Assembly: GCA_002385985.1 (NCBI GenBank)
Contig: DGEO01000007.1
Coordinates: 16,871-76,860, forward strand
Origin: Anaerolineaceae bacterium UBA3924
GTDB lineage: Bacteria > Chloroflexota > Anaerolineae > Anaerolineales > Anaerolineaceae
DNA length: 59,990 nt
Direction: 5' to 3'
Part shown: positions 24,696 through 34,065 of the stretch, one piece after another
Layout of the letters: each line of letters starts with the position of its first letter
Position numbering within the stretch: position 1 is the first letter of the stretch
The notes under the pieces: model-generated
What the model saw: only the letters and a program-made list of their open reading frames with translations
Told to the model about the DNA's origin: nothing
The model's database searches: none
Made by a program: the position numbers and the translations under genes

Positions 24696-27600
24696 TTACG
24701 GCCGCAGCAGCGGGATCTGGGCAAAATCGTTCGCCGTCAGCGAGCCGGGATCGGCTGTGCTGGAGGGATAGATGCTGAGCATATCCTCCTGGGTGTACTC
24801 CACGCCTTCCGGCCAGATCAGGTCGATGATGCGTGTGTGGTTGGTGTCCGCCGGAGCGCCGCCGAAGCGCCACTGCGCCGCGCGTTCTTCCACGTCACGG
24901 ATGCGCCAGACACCGGCCGAAGGATAGCCCTCCTGCCCCATCACCGCCACGACATAACCCCACTGCGACGGGTCACCGGCCAGCAAATCACGCGGCACCC
25001 GCAGCGTGACCGTCCGCGCCCCGGGGTCCACCAGGATGCGGAACTCGACTGCAGTCATCTGTTTCGGCTCCAGCGTCTCTGAATCAGGGGCCACCACCTG
25101 CGGGGTCCAGCCTTCAGCCCACAGGGCCACATCCCAGCCGTTGCCCTCTTCCAGGGCCGCGTTGCGGCCGGGCAGCAGCAGTCTCGCCCCGGTGCCAGCA
25201 CCGGGATCCTGATCGATGTACACGTCCAGGGTCTGGATGGCCAGGTTGTTCGGCGAGCCCCACGGGTTGGGGATCGGGCCGTTGAAAGCGATCTTGAAGA
25301 TCAAGTTGTTCTCGTCGGCCAGCACCTGGAAGGACTTCAGATCAAAGGCGTTGGCCTGGAAGACGCTGTCGGTCGGGTAGGTGTACGTGCCCGGGCCGTG
25401 ATCGTCCCCGGCCGGGTCCTCGACCTCAAACAGCAGCTCCGACAGGCCCCGATCCGGTATGACCACCTGGGCCGGCCCGCCAGCGGGCAGGATCTCTTCG
25501 CCGCCCGCGGCCGTGACCACCATGCGCAGCTCATCGCCGGTGTCCAGCTCACCGAACTCGGCGAAGGGGATGGCCAGCTCCAGAACCGAGCCGCTGGCCG
25601 CCGCCTGTCCGTCGGTATCCGCTTCCACCCAGCCCTCGGCTGATGAGGTGTAAGCGCTCAGTCCGGATCCGCCGTCCCAGACGAAGGCATGTGAAGCGGC
25701 GATGCCCAGCAGGGAAGGTTCCTCATCCAGGCTGAAGGGATACAGCTGCGTGGTGCGCGGAGCGTTGAAGAAGAAACCCACAGGCGCGCTGAGCGTCTGC
25801 CCCTCGGCCGCCTCCACGCGCAGGTACAGGTTCTGGGCATCCAGCGTGTAGGCAAGCGACTGAACCGTGCCAGCCCCGTCGATCGGGTAGACCGCCGCCG
25901 AAGCCCACTCCTCCTCTGCAGCCTGCCCGTCCACGACCGGCGTGGAAAGGCCCTGCAGCGCGGTCGCCGGGCTGACCGGGGCCGCCTGGATGACGGGGAT
26001 ATCTACAAAGGTGGGCACCGGCTCTCCCAGCGACTCGAACACGCCGCGCAGGAGCGCGCGGTAGCCGATGTCAAAGTACTGGTCCTGGCCGGAATCCTGG
26101 TCTGACCCGTACCACCAGAACCAGTCTGAGCCTTCCGCCAGGTACATGAAATCCTGGGCCAGCGCAAGCGAGTCGGGGTCCGTGTCCCGCACGCCCTGCT
26201 CGTACTTGGCCAGCACTTCACGCGTCTGGCGCAGGTACTCCCAGGCGACATTCTCTTCCTGTTCGCCGATCCAGGTTTCATAGTTCGGGCTGAACCAGGC
26301 CGCCGGGAACAGGTCCTCCAGCACCTCCTGCTCGGGGAACATCTCCAGGTATTCCGAAGGCGTGACCGTCTTGATGGTCTCGCTTTCGGACAGCATGCGG
26401 TACATCGCGCTCAGGAACTCAATCCCGTCATTGGGATAATATTCCCAGGCATTCTCGCCGTCCAGAATGATGCTGACCACATGCGGGCCCTCAGCACCCT
26501 GCTCTTTAAGCCGGGCACGGATGTTCTCCAGCCGCTGCATCAGGTCCGCCGCTGCGGCCTCACCCGGCGTGCCCGAGTAGGTGAAACCAATCTTGTCCGA
26601 AAGCACGCCGTCGCGGAAGAACACCGCCAGCCGGTCGCCAGCCTGGTTGGTAACATAATAGGGCCGGTACAGCAGGTCCGCTTGGTTCACGGTCTCTTTC
26701 GAGTCGCGGGTGAAGCTTTCAATGCCAAGGCTCTTGGCCAGCACCGGCTCGCCGGTTCCCATCCACTGGTAGCCGGCCCGCAGCACGAAGGGCACCATGG
26801 CCTGCGCCACCGAGCCTTCGCCCGGCCACAGCCCGCGCGGCGCCTGCCCGAAGTTCTCCTCGTACAGCTCCACGCTCTTCTCCAGATGCACCAGCGCGTC
26901 GTTCGGATAGGAGAACTTGACCGGCAGGTCAGCGCCCGGGCTGCCCGCCGACGCCAGGTTGGAATCGATCAGCAGCGGCAGGATCGGGTGGGCATAGGGC
27001 GTGGTGATGACCTCAATCTGCCCGCTGGCCTGCATCTGCGCGTGCAGCGGGATCACTTCGGCCATCACTTCGCGCACCTGGTCGAACACCACGGCTTTAT
27101 CTTCCTCGGTGAAATCCCGGCCCTTGTCGACCAGGCTCTTCAGCGGTTCCTGCTCCAGGAACATGGGATCAAACCAGGCCAGGTTGAACCAGACCTGCAG
27201 ATCGCGGAAATCCTGCTCGCTGAACGACTCGATGGCCGCTTCGATGTCCGGCGCACCGCCGCCGCGGCGGTCCAGCAGTTCCTGATAGCGCGGGAAGCGG
27301 CCGATGATATTGTCGTAGTTGGCGTCGAAGAACCGATCCAGCAGGAAGCGCTTGTCGGCGTCCGTCAGCTGGCCGGCCGGTTTTTCAGCCATCACCCAGT
27401 ACAGGTCCTTGGCGCCGTTCTCCACGAAATCATTAATCTGGCGGATCAGCACCGGCGTCAGGTTGAAGGTCACATGCACTTCCGGGTACTGGCTGACCAG
27501 GTACGCCATGTCGTAGTAATCCTTGGTCGCGTGCACGCGCACCCAGGGACGGGTGTAAACCCCGTCCTCGTTCTTGTAATACAGCGGCTGGTGCTGGTGC

Positions 27601-27791
27601 CAGACCAGGTTAAGGTACAGCACGTCCTCAGCCGGCGGTTCCGGTTCGGCCGTTTCCACCACTTCCCGGGTGGGCGGCACGGTCGGCGCCGGTGAGGTCG
27701 CCTGTGTCGGCGCGGGCTGCTGAGGACTGCATGCCCCCAGCGCTATCGATAGAATGATCAACAGAGCTGCGGCCAACTGCAGTTTTTTCAT
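24696..27791 (-). CDS. GH57 glycoside hydrolase lipoprotein with glucodextranase-C-like module
   Basis: 1031 residues. A lipoprotein signal ends LGAC with lipidated C21, then a Pro/Thr/Glu linker, then a GH57 domain from about 57: WHQHQP (64-69), nucleophile E325 in LWPGEGS and acid/base D444 in ILDGENAWEYYP. After the helical end come a DOMON-like carbohydrate-binding part and a C-terminal module (about 745-1031, with DVYIDQDPGAGTG) like glucodextranase C. GH57 enzymes cut alpha-1,4/1,6 glucans; this one should work on the outer face, feeding the sugar importer. It lies 17 bases after the GT-C/propeller gene in the same operon and is much longer than a GH57 core. Confidence 0.9.
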   Translation of the reverse strand: MKKLQLAAALLIILSIALGACSPQQPAPTQATSPAPTVPPTREVVETAEPEPPAEDVLYLNLVWHQHQPLYYKNEDGVYTRPWVRVHATKDYYDMAYLVSQYPEVHVTFNLTPVLIRQINDFVENGAKDLYWVMAEKPAGQLTDADKRFLLDRFFDANYDNIIGRFPRYQELLDRRGGGAPDIEAAIESFSEQDFRDLQVWFNLAWFDPMFLEQEPLKSLVDKGRDFTEEDKAVVFDQVREVMAEVIPLHAQMQASGQIEVITTPYAHPILPLLIDSNLASAGSPGADLPVKFSYPNDALVHLEKSVELYEENFGQAPRGLWPGEGSVAQAMVPFVLRAGYQWMGTGEPVLAKSLGIESFTRDSKETVNQADLLYRPYYVTNQAGDRLAVFFRDGVLSDKIGFTYSGTPGEAAAADLMQRLENIRARLKEQGAEGPHVVSIILDGENAWEYYPNDGIEFLSAMYRMLSESETIKTVTPSEYLEMFPEQEVLEDLFPAAWFSPNYETWIGEQEENVAWEYLRQTREVLAKYEQGVRDTDPDSLALAQDFMYLAEGSDWFWWYGSDQDSGQDQYFDIGYRALLRGVFESLGEPVPTFVDIPVIQAAPVSPATALQGLSTPVVDGQAAEEEWASAAVYPIDGAGTVQSLAYTLDAQNLYLRVEAAEGQTLSAPVGFFFNAPRTTQLYPFSLDEEPSLLGIAASHAFVWDGGSGLSAYTSSAEGWVEADTDGQAAASGSVLELAIPFAEFGELDTGDELRMVVTAAGGEEILPAGGPAQVVIPDRGLSELLFEVEDPAGDDHGPGTYTYPTDSVFQANAFDLKSFQVLADENNLIFKIAFNGPIPNPWGSPNNLAIQTLDVYIDQDPGAGTGARLLLPGRNAALEEGNGWDVALWAEGWTPQVVAPDSETLEPKQMTAVEFRILVDPGARTVTLRVPRDLLAGDPSQWGYVVAVMGQEGYPSAGVWRIRDVEERAAQWRFGGAPADTNHTRIIDLIWPEGVEYTQEDMLSIYPSSTADPGSLTANDFAQIPLLRP

Positions 27792-27808
27792 GGGATCCTT
27801 CCTTCTCC

Positions 27809-29971
27809 TTATCCTTCAGGTGCTTCGTAGGTCTGCAGACCGCTGGTCGCGGTGCCTATCCAGATTCGGCCAAGCAAATCCACTTCCAGTGCGAGCGGCT
27901 CTCCGCCGGTGTATCCGGAGTTGTTCGGCGTATACTGCCGCCAGTTCTGCCCGTCAAAGGATGCCAGAAAGCCGCCGGGCTGCGTGCCGTAGTCAAACCC
28001 CAGCCACAGCACCCCGGGCCGTACCTCTTCGACCCGGCGGACGAAATTGCTGGGAATCTCCGAGTTTCCGAGATGATAAAAGGTCCAGCCCTGTCCGTCC
28101 CAGCGGCCCAGGCCCGCGCCGATGGTGGCAGCCCACAGCGTCCCTTCCGAATCCACCATCAGATCCGCCACCCCGTCCCAGCCGGCTGTGCGCTGGTTGA
28201 TGTGCTCAACAGTCCATTCGCCGGTGGACAGGTTCAACCCGGCGATCCCCCTCAGCGTGCCGAACCAGACCCGCTCCCCCTCCGCGGCTGGCTGCACGGC
28301 GATAGCAAACACCGGGCTGCCGTCCAAACCTGCCTCCTCGGAGGACTGCGGCTGCCACGCAGTCCCGTCCCAGCGCGAAGCGCCGCTGAGCGTCCCCACC
28401 CAGACGCGGCCCTGGCTGTCCTCCGCCAGCGCGCGCACATGCGCCCCGGCCAGCCCCAGGTCTTCGGCCCGGTAAGTGGTCCACACCTCGCCGCGCACAT
28501 AGCTCAGGCCGCGGTTGGTTCCCAGCCACAGGCCCCCGCTGGCATCTTCCAGCACTGCGTACACATGATTGTCCGGCAGCCCGGAGTTCCCGGCGGTGTA
28601 GATGACCGTGTCCGCCTCCCAGGGGACCTTCGCCTGCGCAGACCACAGGGCCAGACCGCGCTCGGTCGCCACGGCCATCCTGCCCGAGCGGGTCACCTGC
28701 AGGTCGTAAACCGAGCGGCCCGGCAGCGGAGCGCCTTCGGGGATGATGCTGGTCCAGCCCCGGCGGTAGAGCGCTTTTTCGTACTCGTAAACCACCTTCC
28801 CGGTCCCCAGCGCAAGGGCCACGACGGCCAGCAGCACCCAGAATGCCTTGGGCGGCTGGGGCAGCAGCTCGCCCATGTAGTCCCAGTACTGGTTCTGCTC
28901 CACCGCCCAGCGGACCGCCCATCGCAGCGTCCCGCCCGCCAGCAGCGCCAGGGGAGGAATCACCACCAGCGAGTACTGCGGCCACTTGGTCGGCCAGAGC
29001 AGTAAAGCAGCCAGGCCCACCAGATACCAGGTCACCAGATAGGGACGGCGGCCTTCGAGGAAAATGCCCACCGTGCCCACCCAGAAGATGACTTCATCCA
29101 GGGTGAAGAAAAAGAACACACCCGGGTGCCAGGGGACCGAGGAGGAGACCCAGATCAGCGGCTGGTACCAGGGATATGCTTCCCGGGCGACATCAACGCT
29201 CTGTGTATAGGATGCATGGAAGGTCAGCGAATCGTACAGGCGCGAGATGGGATCTCGCCACAGGTACGGGTTCAGCGCCCAGAACACGCCCAGCACCACC
29301 AGCCCGTACAGGAAGACCATCTGCCAGTTCAGCCTGCGCCGGCCGGCGATCATCAAGTGCAGGATCGGCGCAAGGACCAGCAGGTAGGTGTACTTGGACG
29401 CCGCCGTGATGCCCAGCGCAGCCGCCGAAAGGTACCACCACCGCCGGCTGACCTGCCCGTCCTCCGCGCGAAGCGCCTGAGCGGCGGCCAGCACCGCCCC
29501 GGTGGCCATCAGCAGCGGCAGCGCTTCCAGATAGGCCTGGCTGGTGTACTTGAGCGCAAAGGAATGCAGGGCAAAGAGGAATCCTGCCGTCGGGTTGATG
29601 TTGGCAATCAGCCACACCGCCAGCACGCCGAAGATCGCCGAAACGATCCGGCTGGAGTACAGCTCCGGCGGGAAGCTGAGCGAAGGCTCCCCGACAAAGA
29701 AAGTCAGGCTGTACAGCAGCTTGACCAGGGGCGGGTGCTCCTGGTTGGCGCTGTAGTTGACGATCCGGGCCAGGTCGCCGGCTTTGATGGCCTCAGCGTA
29801 GTTCCAGGCAGCCTGCAGGTACACCGGTTCGTCATAATCCAGCGGCAGCTGCCACACCGTCCAGGCGTGCAGCAGCGCGCTCATCAGCACAATCAGCGCG
29901 ATGGTATACCCCCGCCGCCACCAGCGCGGCATTCTGGATATCGGGAAGTTCAGGATGTTATCGGATGACAT
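27809..29971 (-). CDS. GT-C (GT39-like) membrane glycosyltransferase fused to a C-terminal beta-propeller
   Basis: 720 residues. Residues 20-393 hold about 10 membrane helices with DYDEP (45-49) in the first outer loop, the acidic site typical of GT-C/ArnT-PMT-like enzymes that use polyprenyl-phosphate sugars. After the last helix, residues 415-720 contain repeated two-component-regulator propeller units, for example GLPDNHVYAVLEDASGGLWL, then GAHVRALAEDSQGRVWVGT and FVRRVEEVRPGVLWLG. Such propellers usually form the outer sensor of hybrid kinases and bind glycans. The fusion to a glycosyltransferase is unusual. The GH57 gene follows at 17 bases. Confidence 0.8.
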   Translation of the reverse strand: MSSDNILNFPISRMPRWWRRGYTIALIVLMSALLHAWTVWQLPLDYDEPVYLQAAWNYAEAIKAGDLARIVNYSANQEHPPLVKLLYSLTFFVGEPSLSFPPELYSSRIVSAIFGVLAVWLIANINPTAGFLFALHSFALKYTSQAYLEALPLLMATGAVLAAAQALRAEDGQVSRRWWYLSAAALGITAASKYTYLLVLAPILHLMIAGRRRLNWQMVFLYGLVVLGVFWALNPYLWRDPISRLYDSLTFHASYTQSVDVAREAYPWYQPLIWVSSSVPWHPGVFFFFTLDEVIFWVGTVGIFLEGRRPYLVTWYLVGLAALLLWPTKWPQYSLVVIPPLALLAGGTLRWAVRWAVEQNQYWDYMGELLPQPPKAFWVLLAVVALALGTGKVVYEYEKALYRRGWTSIIPEGAPLPGRSVYDLQVTRSGRMAVATERGLALWSAQAKVPWEADTVIYTAGNSGLPDNHVYAVLEDASGGLWLGTNRGLSYVRGEVWTTYRAEDLGLAGAHVRALAEDSQGRVWVGTLSGASRWDGTAWQPQSSEEAGLDGSPVFAIAVQPAAEGERVWFGTLRGIAGLNLSTGEWTVEHINQRTAGWDGVADLMVDSEGTLWAATIGAGLGRWDGQGWTFYHLGNSEIPSNFVRRVEEVRPGVLWLGFDYGTQPGGFLASFDGQNWRQYTPNNSGYTGGEPLALEVDLLGRIWIGTATSGLQTYEAPEG

Positions 29972-30077
29972 AACTCCATCATACCTGTCTGCAACCGGTA
30001 AGATCGCCGCAGTGCATTATTATTGGTGAACCAGCTGTTCGCTCGGAGGAGCGGGCTTGCCAGATACAGACTGAGAA

Positions 30078-30099
30078 TTCCTGGGACATTCCCAGGGAA
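30078..30099 (-). terminator. Stem-loop after the GH13 gene
   Basis: An inverted repeat around CCTGGGA-CAT-TCCCAGG (30080-30096, extended by flanking pairs) lies 20 bases after the GH13 stop. The following minus-strand bases (AATTCTC) are only weakly U-rich, so it is a possible terminator or 3'-end stabiliser. The rest of the 147-base gap 29972-30118 shows nothing else I can name. Confidence 0.4.
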
Positions 30100-30118
30100 A
30101 CGGATGAAGGCTGCATGG

Positions 30119-31909
30119 TCATCGTTCCGCGCCTTCGGACGGCTCCGCCTGCCGCAGCACAACCGCACCCAGAGCCGGCAACTCCACCTCGGTTTGCTTA
30201 CCCTGCGGCCAGACACTGCAGGCCGGATCGGTTTCCAGCAGCACTTCGGCGCAGCGAGCCGCCAGGGTGAAGGTCTGAGGAGCATCATGCAGGTTGATCG
30301 TGACCAGCAGGGTCTCCTCTTCACTGGCCCGGCGGTAAGCCAGTATCGGCTCGGGCACGTCAAGCGGCTCCCAGCTTCCAGACTGCAAAGCCGGGCTGCC
30401 TGCCCGCATCTCGTTGAGCCGTCGGTAGAAGGTAAGCAGCTCCTGATCCTGCTGATCACCCCAGAGCATTGGCAGGCGGGCCTCCTCGGGGATGCCGCGG
30501 CCGTCCTGGCGCACGTCCCGCTGCTGCGACAACCCCACCTCGGTGCCGTAGTAAACCACCGGCGGCCCGCTGAGGGTGTACTGGCAGGCAGCCGCCGCCC
30601 GCAGCCGGCGTTTGTCCCCGCCGGCCGCCCACAGGAAGCGGTTCATGTCGTGGTTATCCAGAAACGAAGGCCGCGAATAACCGGCCGGGAAGTATGCTTC
30701 ATGCCGCTGCAGGAAGCTGATCAGCCGCGCGGCGGGCCAGCGCCCGAAGGCAAACGTCTGGCGCAGCGCTTCGAGCAACATGAAATCGAGCGCGCCGTCC
30801 AGCAGACCGGCGAAGGTCAGCTGCACATCCGGGGGATCGACGATCTCGCCAAACGTCCAGCAGTGGAGGGTAGCCTGGCGGAAGAAGGCCCAGAACTCCG
30901 GCGCAGGACCGATGGCGTAATCCACGCGAAAACCGTCCGCGCCGAAATCCAGCCAGTAGCGGGCCGCGTCCAGCACGTGCTGCCGTGCCTCCGGATGCCG
31001 CAGGTCCAGCTGCGGCAGCTCTTTGACCCCGAAGAAGGTCTCATACTCCTCCGGCCAGCGGGTGAAATTGAACCACTCCCGGTAAGGGCTGCCGGGATTC
31101 GTTACCGCGTCCCGGAAAAACGGGTGCCGGTTGGAGATATGGTTGGGCACAAAATCCAGCAGAACGCGCATCCCGCGCCGGTGAGCCTCATCCAGCAGCT
31201 CGCGCAGGTCTGCTTTGCTGCCCAGACGCGGTTCGACCTCGAACAGATCGGTGGCATCGTAGCCATGATGCGACGGGCTGGGAAAGATGGGGGTCAGCCA
31301 GAGTGTGTTGAACCCCAGCTCAACGATGTAGTCCAGCTTCTGAGTGACACCCCGCAGCGTGCCGCCATAGAACCCCGAGAGCGAATCCGGCTGCTGCCAG
31401 GCGCGGCCGTCCCCCGGGTAGAACCGGTCGACGAAGATCTGGTACACCCGCGCGGTTTTCGTCCAGGCCGGGGCCGGGTCGTCATCGATGTACACCGCGT
31501 AACCGGTCCCCCCGTCGGCGAATACCTCATCACCGCCATGCTCTTCGGCGCTCAGCCGGTAGCGCAGCAGCGTTCCTGCCGGCTGGCCGGGCAGCACGGC
31601 CTCAAAGCGGCTCCGGTACCCCCACAGGATGGTATCCCACTCTGTCCCCGTGAGCCGCATCGGCGCGGAGAACCCTCGCTCCGGTTTGCCTCCACGGCCC
31701 TGCGGTTCAGAGCCGTCCAGCGTCCAGTAGACCCAGGCCCTCCTGCCGTAATGCTCCGGCCCCAGGCTGAGCCTCAGCCGGACCGGCTGCCCGGGAGCAG
31801 GATCGCGCGGTTCCCGGTCCTGCAGGTGCGTTACCCCTGCCCGTGCCGCACGGACCCGCTCCCGCCGCAGCTCCTCTGTCGCCAGGGTGCCAAAGATGAA
31901 GTCGTCCAC
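30119..31909 (-). CDS. GH13 alpha-glucan hydrolase (maltogenic amylase/neopullulanase-like)
   Basis: 596 residues: an N-terminal beta domain of about 145 residues (CBM34-like), then the GH13 barrel with all motifs. Region I is DFVPNHIS, region II GFRVDYAIG with nucleophile D330, region III FGEIVDPP with acid/base E355, and region IV FLDNHD with H420 and D421. A C-terminal beta domain follows. No signal peptide, so it should degrade imported maltodextrins in the cytoplasm. It is the last gene of the malE-malF-malG-like operon, 15 bases after the permease gene. The start is GTG 31909; its ribosome site is weak. Confidence 0.9.
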   Translation of the reverse strand: MDDFIFGTLATEELRRERVRAARAGVTHLQDREPRDPAPGQPVRLRLSLGPEHYGRRAWVYWTLDGSEPQGRGGKPERGFSAPMRLTGTEWDTILWGYRSRFEAVLPGQPAGTLLRYRLSAEEHGGDEVFADGGTGYAVYIDDDPAPAWTKTARVYQIFVDRFYPGDGRAWQQPDSLSGFYGGTLRGVTQKLDYIVELGFNTLWLTPIFPSPSHHGYDATDLFEVEPRLGSKADLRELLDEAHRRGMRVLLDFVPNHISNRHPFFRDAVTNPGSPYREWFNFTRWPEEYETFFGVKELPQLDLRHPEARQHVLDAARYWLDFGADGFRVDYAIGPAPEFWAFFRQATLHCWTFGEIVDPPDVQLTFAGLLDGALDFMLLEALRQTFAFGRWPAARLISFLQRHEAYFPAGYSRPSFLDNHDMNRFLWAAGGDKRRLRAAAACQYTLSGPPVVYYGTEVGLSQQRDVRQDGRGIPEEARLPMLWGDQQDQELLTFYRRLNEMRAGSPALQSGSWEPLDVPEPILAYRRASEEETLLVTINLHDAPQTFTLAARCAEVLLETDPACSVWPQGKQTEVELPALGAVVLRQAEPSEGAER

Positions 31910-31924
31910 GTCCGGTGCGCGCCT

Positions 31925-32767
31925 CTAGCCTTTGACACCGCCCAGCGTCAGGCCGGATTCGAAGAAGCGGTTGAGCGCCAGGAAAACCAGCACGGTCGGG
32001 ATGATCACGAACACCGCTCCCGAAGCGAACAGGCCCCAGTCGATGCCGACGTTATTGGCCATACCGTACAGCGCCGGGACAGCCAGCTTGGCGGATTCCG
32101 GCCCCGGGATCAGCACCGACGAGAAGATGAAGTCACCCCAGCCGGTCATGAAGGCCAGAATGGCCGTCACTGCCAGCGCCGGCTTGGCCAGCGGCAGGCC
32201 GATCAGCAGGAAAGCCTGCAGCGGAGTGGTGCCGTCGATCTGCGCGGCTTCCTCCAGGTCAATGGGGATGGTGTCAAAGTAACCTTTCAGGTTCCAGGTG
32301 CAGAACACCAGCGTGGCCGTGGTGAAGGCCAGAATAAGGCCCAGGTGCGAACCGAACAGCTTGAAAGCGGTCAGCAGCTGGGCGATGGCCACCAGTGAAA
32401 GCAGCCCGGGGAAGGTGGACAGCGCCAGCAGAAACACCAGGATCATCTCGCGCCCCCGAAAGCGAAACCGTGAGAGCGCGTACGCCGCCGAGGTGCACAC
32501 GATCAGGCTGAAGACGGTGGTGATCGAAGCTACCTTAAGGCTGTTGGTCAGCCAGCTGAGGAACGGGCGGTCAAAGAGCATCTCGCGGTAGTTATTGAAG
32601 GTCCACTCCACCGGGAAGAACATGCCGGGCAGGCTCAGGGTGTAAAGCCGCCCGCCCAGGCGGCCCGATGCGATCACCGCAAACCACACGGGATACAGCG
32701 CAAAGATCACTGCGACGATCAAAAACGCATACTGGAGGATGCGAACCCACAGCGGTGTCCGTTTCAT
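31925..32767 (-). CDS. MalG-type sugar ABC transporter permease
   Basis: 280 residues with six membrane helices and the EAA loop EEAAQIDGTTPLQAFLLIGLP that contacts the ATPase. The C-terminus ends FESGLTLGGVKG, typical of MalG-like CUT1 permeases. ATG 32767 overlaps the stop of the upstream permease by 4 bases (ATGA), so both permeases are made in equal amounts. The matching ATPase is not encoded here. Confidence 0.92.
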   Translation of the reverse strand: MKRTPLWVRILQYAFLIVAVIFALYPVWFAVIASGRLGGRLYTLSLPGMFFPVEWTFNNYREMLFDRPFLSWLTNSLKVASITTVFSLIVCTSAAYALSRFRFRGREMILVFLLALSTFPGLLSLVAIAQLLTAFKLFGSHLGLILAFTTATLVFCTWNLKGYFDTIPIDLEEAAQIDGTTPLQAFLLIGLPLAKPALAVTAILAFMTGWGDFIFSSVLIPGPESAKLAVPALYGMANNVGIDWGLFASGAVFVIIPTVLVFLALNRFFESGLTLGGVKG

Positions 32768-33975
32768 GATTCGTACGCTCCTTTCGTAATGCGCGTGACG
32801 CGCAGGCTGAACAGGGTGGCGGCGAAGAGCATCAGGAAGATCATTACAGCAAAGGCAGTCGCCCGGCCCCACTGGGCGTAGTTGTAAATCTGGTTGTAGG
32901 CGTACACCATGACGAACTCGGTCGCGCCGGGGGTGTTAGCCCCGGTCAGCGGGCCGCCCTGGGTGATACCGTAGGCCGTGCCGAACATCTGGAACGCCGT
33001 GATCGAGGTCAGCACCGCGGCGGGCAGAACCGCCGGGCGAATGAGCGGCAGAGTGATGCGGGTCAGCTTGGTCCACCAGCTGGCGCCGTCCACGTCGGCG
33101 GCCTCATACAATTCCTGCGGGATGGACTGCAGCGCGCCCAGGATGGTGACCATGAAGAAGGGGTAGGAAAACCAGATGTCCGCCAGAACAATGACGCCAA
33201 AGGCCAGCGTGGGCGACTGCAGCCACTTCGGCCCGACAATTCCCATAAGCCCCAGCACCTGGTTGATCGGACCGGCCTCGTAAAAGAGGAATCTCCAGAT
33301 CAGCGCGACCAGAATGGCGACCGACGAAGCGCCCCAGGGCACGAACAGCAGGATGCGGAAGAGATTGCGTCCGGGCAGGTTTGAGTTCAAGATGAGAGCC
33401 AGCGCCAGCCCGAAGACAAAGGTCAGCGGAACCCGGATGGCCACAAAGAGGATGGTCTTGAAGACCACAACGATGAACGGACCGGTCCTCATCAGCTGAT
33501 CGTAGGCTTCCCTAAGCCCGATCACGAATGCCAGCAGCGCGACGGCGGCAATGGCGATCACCCAAACGGCTGTCGATGATATTGGCCGGTCCAGGTTTTG
33601 ATCCAGACGACGATTAACAACATTCGCCGCGACCAGCGGCACGAAGATGATTCCTATTTGCAGTAATGAGAGTAAAGCCGGGCCGCTGAAGAACTGGCCC
33701 AGCATGAAGCGGTAGTTTTCAAATAGAGGCTGTTGAATTTCATATGGCCGGCCGCGGGCACGGGTATTCTGCTCAAACACCGGCCAGCACAGCGGGTCAA
33801 GCACCTTGCTGGCCACCGCTTCACAGGCAGGCTGGGTGCGGGTCTTATTGCGGTCGGTGAACGACATGTAAGTGTTCAGCAGAATGGGATAAACATTAAA
33901 AACGAGCAGACCTAATAAGGTTGGCATTAAGAACAGGAATATGGTCAAACCCTTTCGGCCACCCTTCGATCCCAT
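32764..33975 (-). CDS. MalF-type sugar ABC transporter permease
   Basis: 403 residues, longer than a minimal CUT1 permease. After the first helix (about 8-28) comes a loop with two or three Cys (ACEAVASKVLDPLCWPVFEQ). Extra helices follow, then the conserved binding-protein-dependent core with EAA loop YEAADVDGASWWTKLTRITLP and ITQGGP. The large outer loop resembles the P2 loop of MalF from maltose transporters. It is translationally coupled to the MalG-type gene. Confidence 0.9.
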   Translation of the reverse strand: MGSKGGRKGLTIFLFLMPTLLGLLVFNVYPILLNTYMSFTDRNKTRTQPACEAVASKVLDPLCWPVFEQNTRARGRPYEIQQPLFENYRFMLGQFFSGPALLSLLQIGIIFVPLVAANVVNRRLDQNLDRPISSTAVWVIAIAAVALLAFVIGLREAYDQLMRTGPFIVVVFKTILFVAIRVPLTFVFGLALALILNSNLPGRNLFRILLFVPWGASSVAILVALIWRFLFYEAGPINQVLGLMGIVGPKWLQSPTLAFGVIVLADIWFSYPFFMVTILGALQSIPQELYEAADVDGASWWTKLTRITLPLIRPAVLPAAVLTSITAFQMFGTAYGITQGGPLTGANTPGATEFVMVYAYNQIYNYAQWGRATAFAVMIFLMLFAATLFSLRVTRITKGAYES

Positions 33976-34023
33976 CGAAGTCTCCTTTCCAGCGCCGCCG
34001 GGACGGCCAACGCTCAGGGAGTA

Positions 34024-34051
34024 CGGGGAGGGCTGTCACCAGCCCTCCCCG
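34024..34051 (-). other. GC-rich stem-loop between malE- and malF-type genes
   Basis: CGGGGAGGGCTG (34024-34035) pairs with its complement at 34040-34051 across a 4-base loop (12 bp). There is no U-tract. Stem-loops in this position commonly protect the upstream malE message and lower downstream permease expression, so the binding protein is made in excess. Confidence 0.7.
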
Positions 34052-34065
34052 GAGATACAACAGGT

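Noticed and set aside
23685..25082. 465-codon plus-strand open frame over the nucleoside kinase and GH57 genes
   Set aside because: It is antisense to two well-supported genes and crosses their boundary; no domain is seen.
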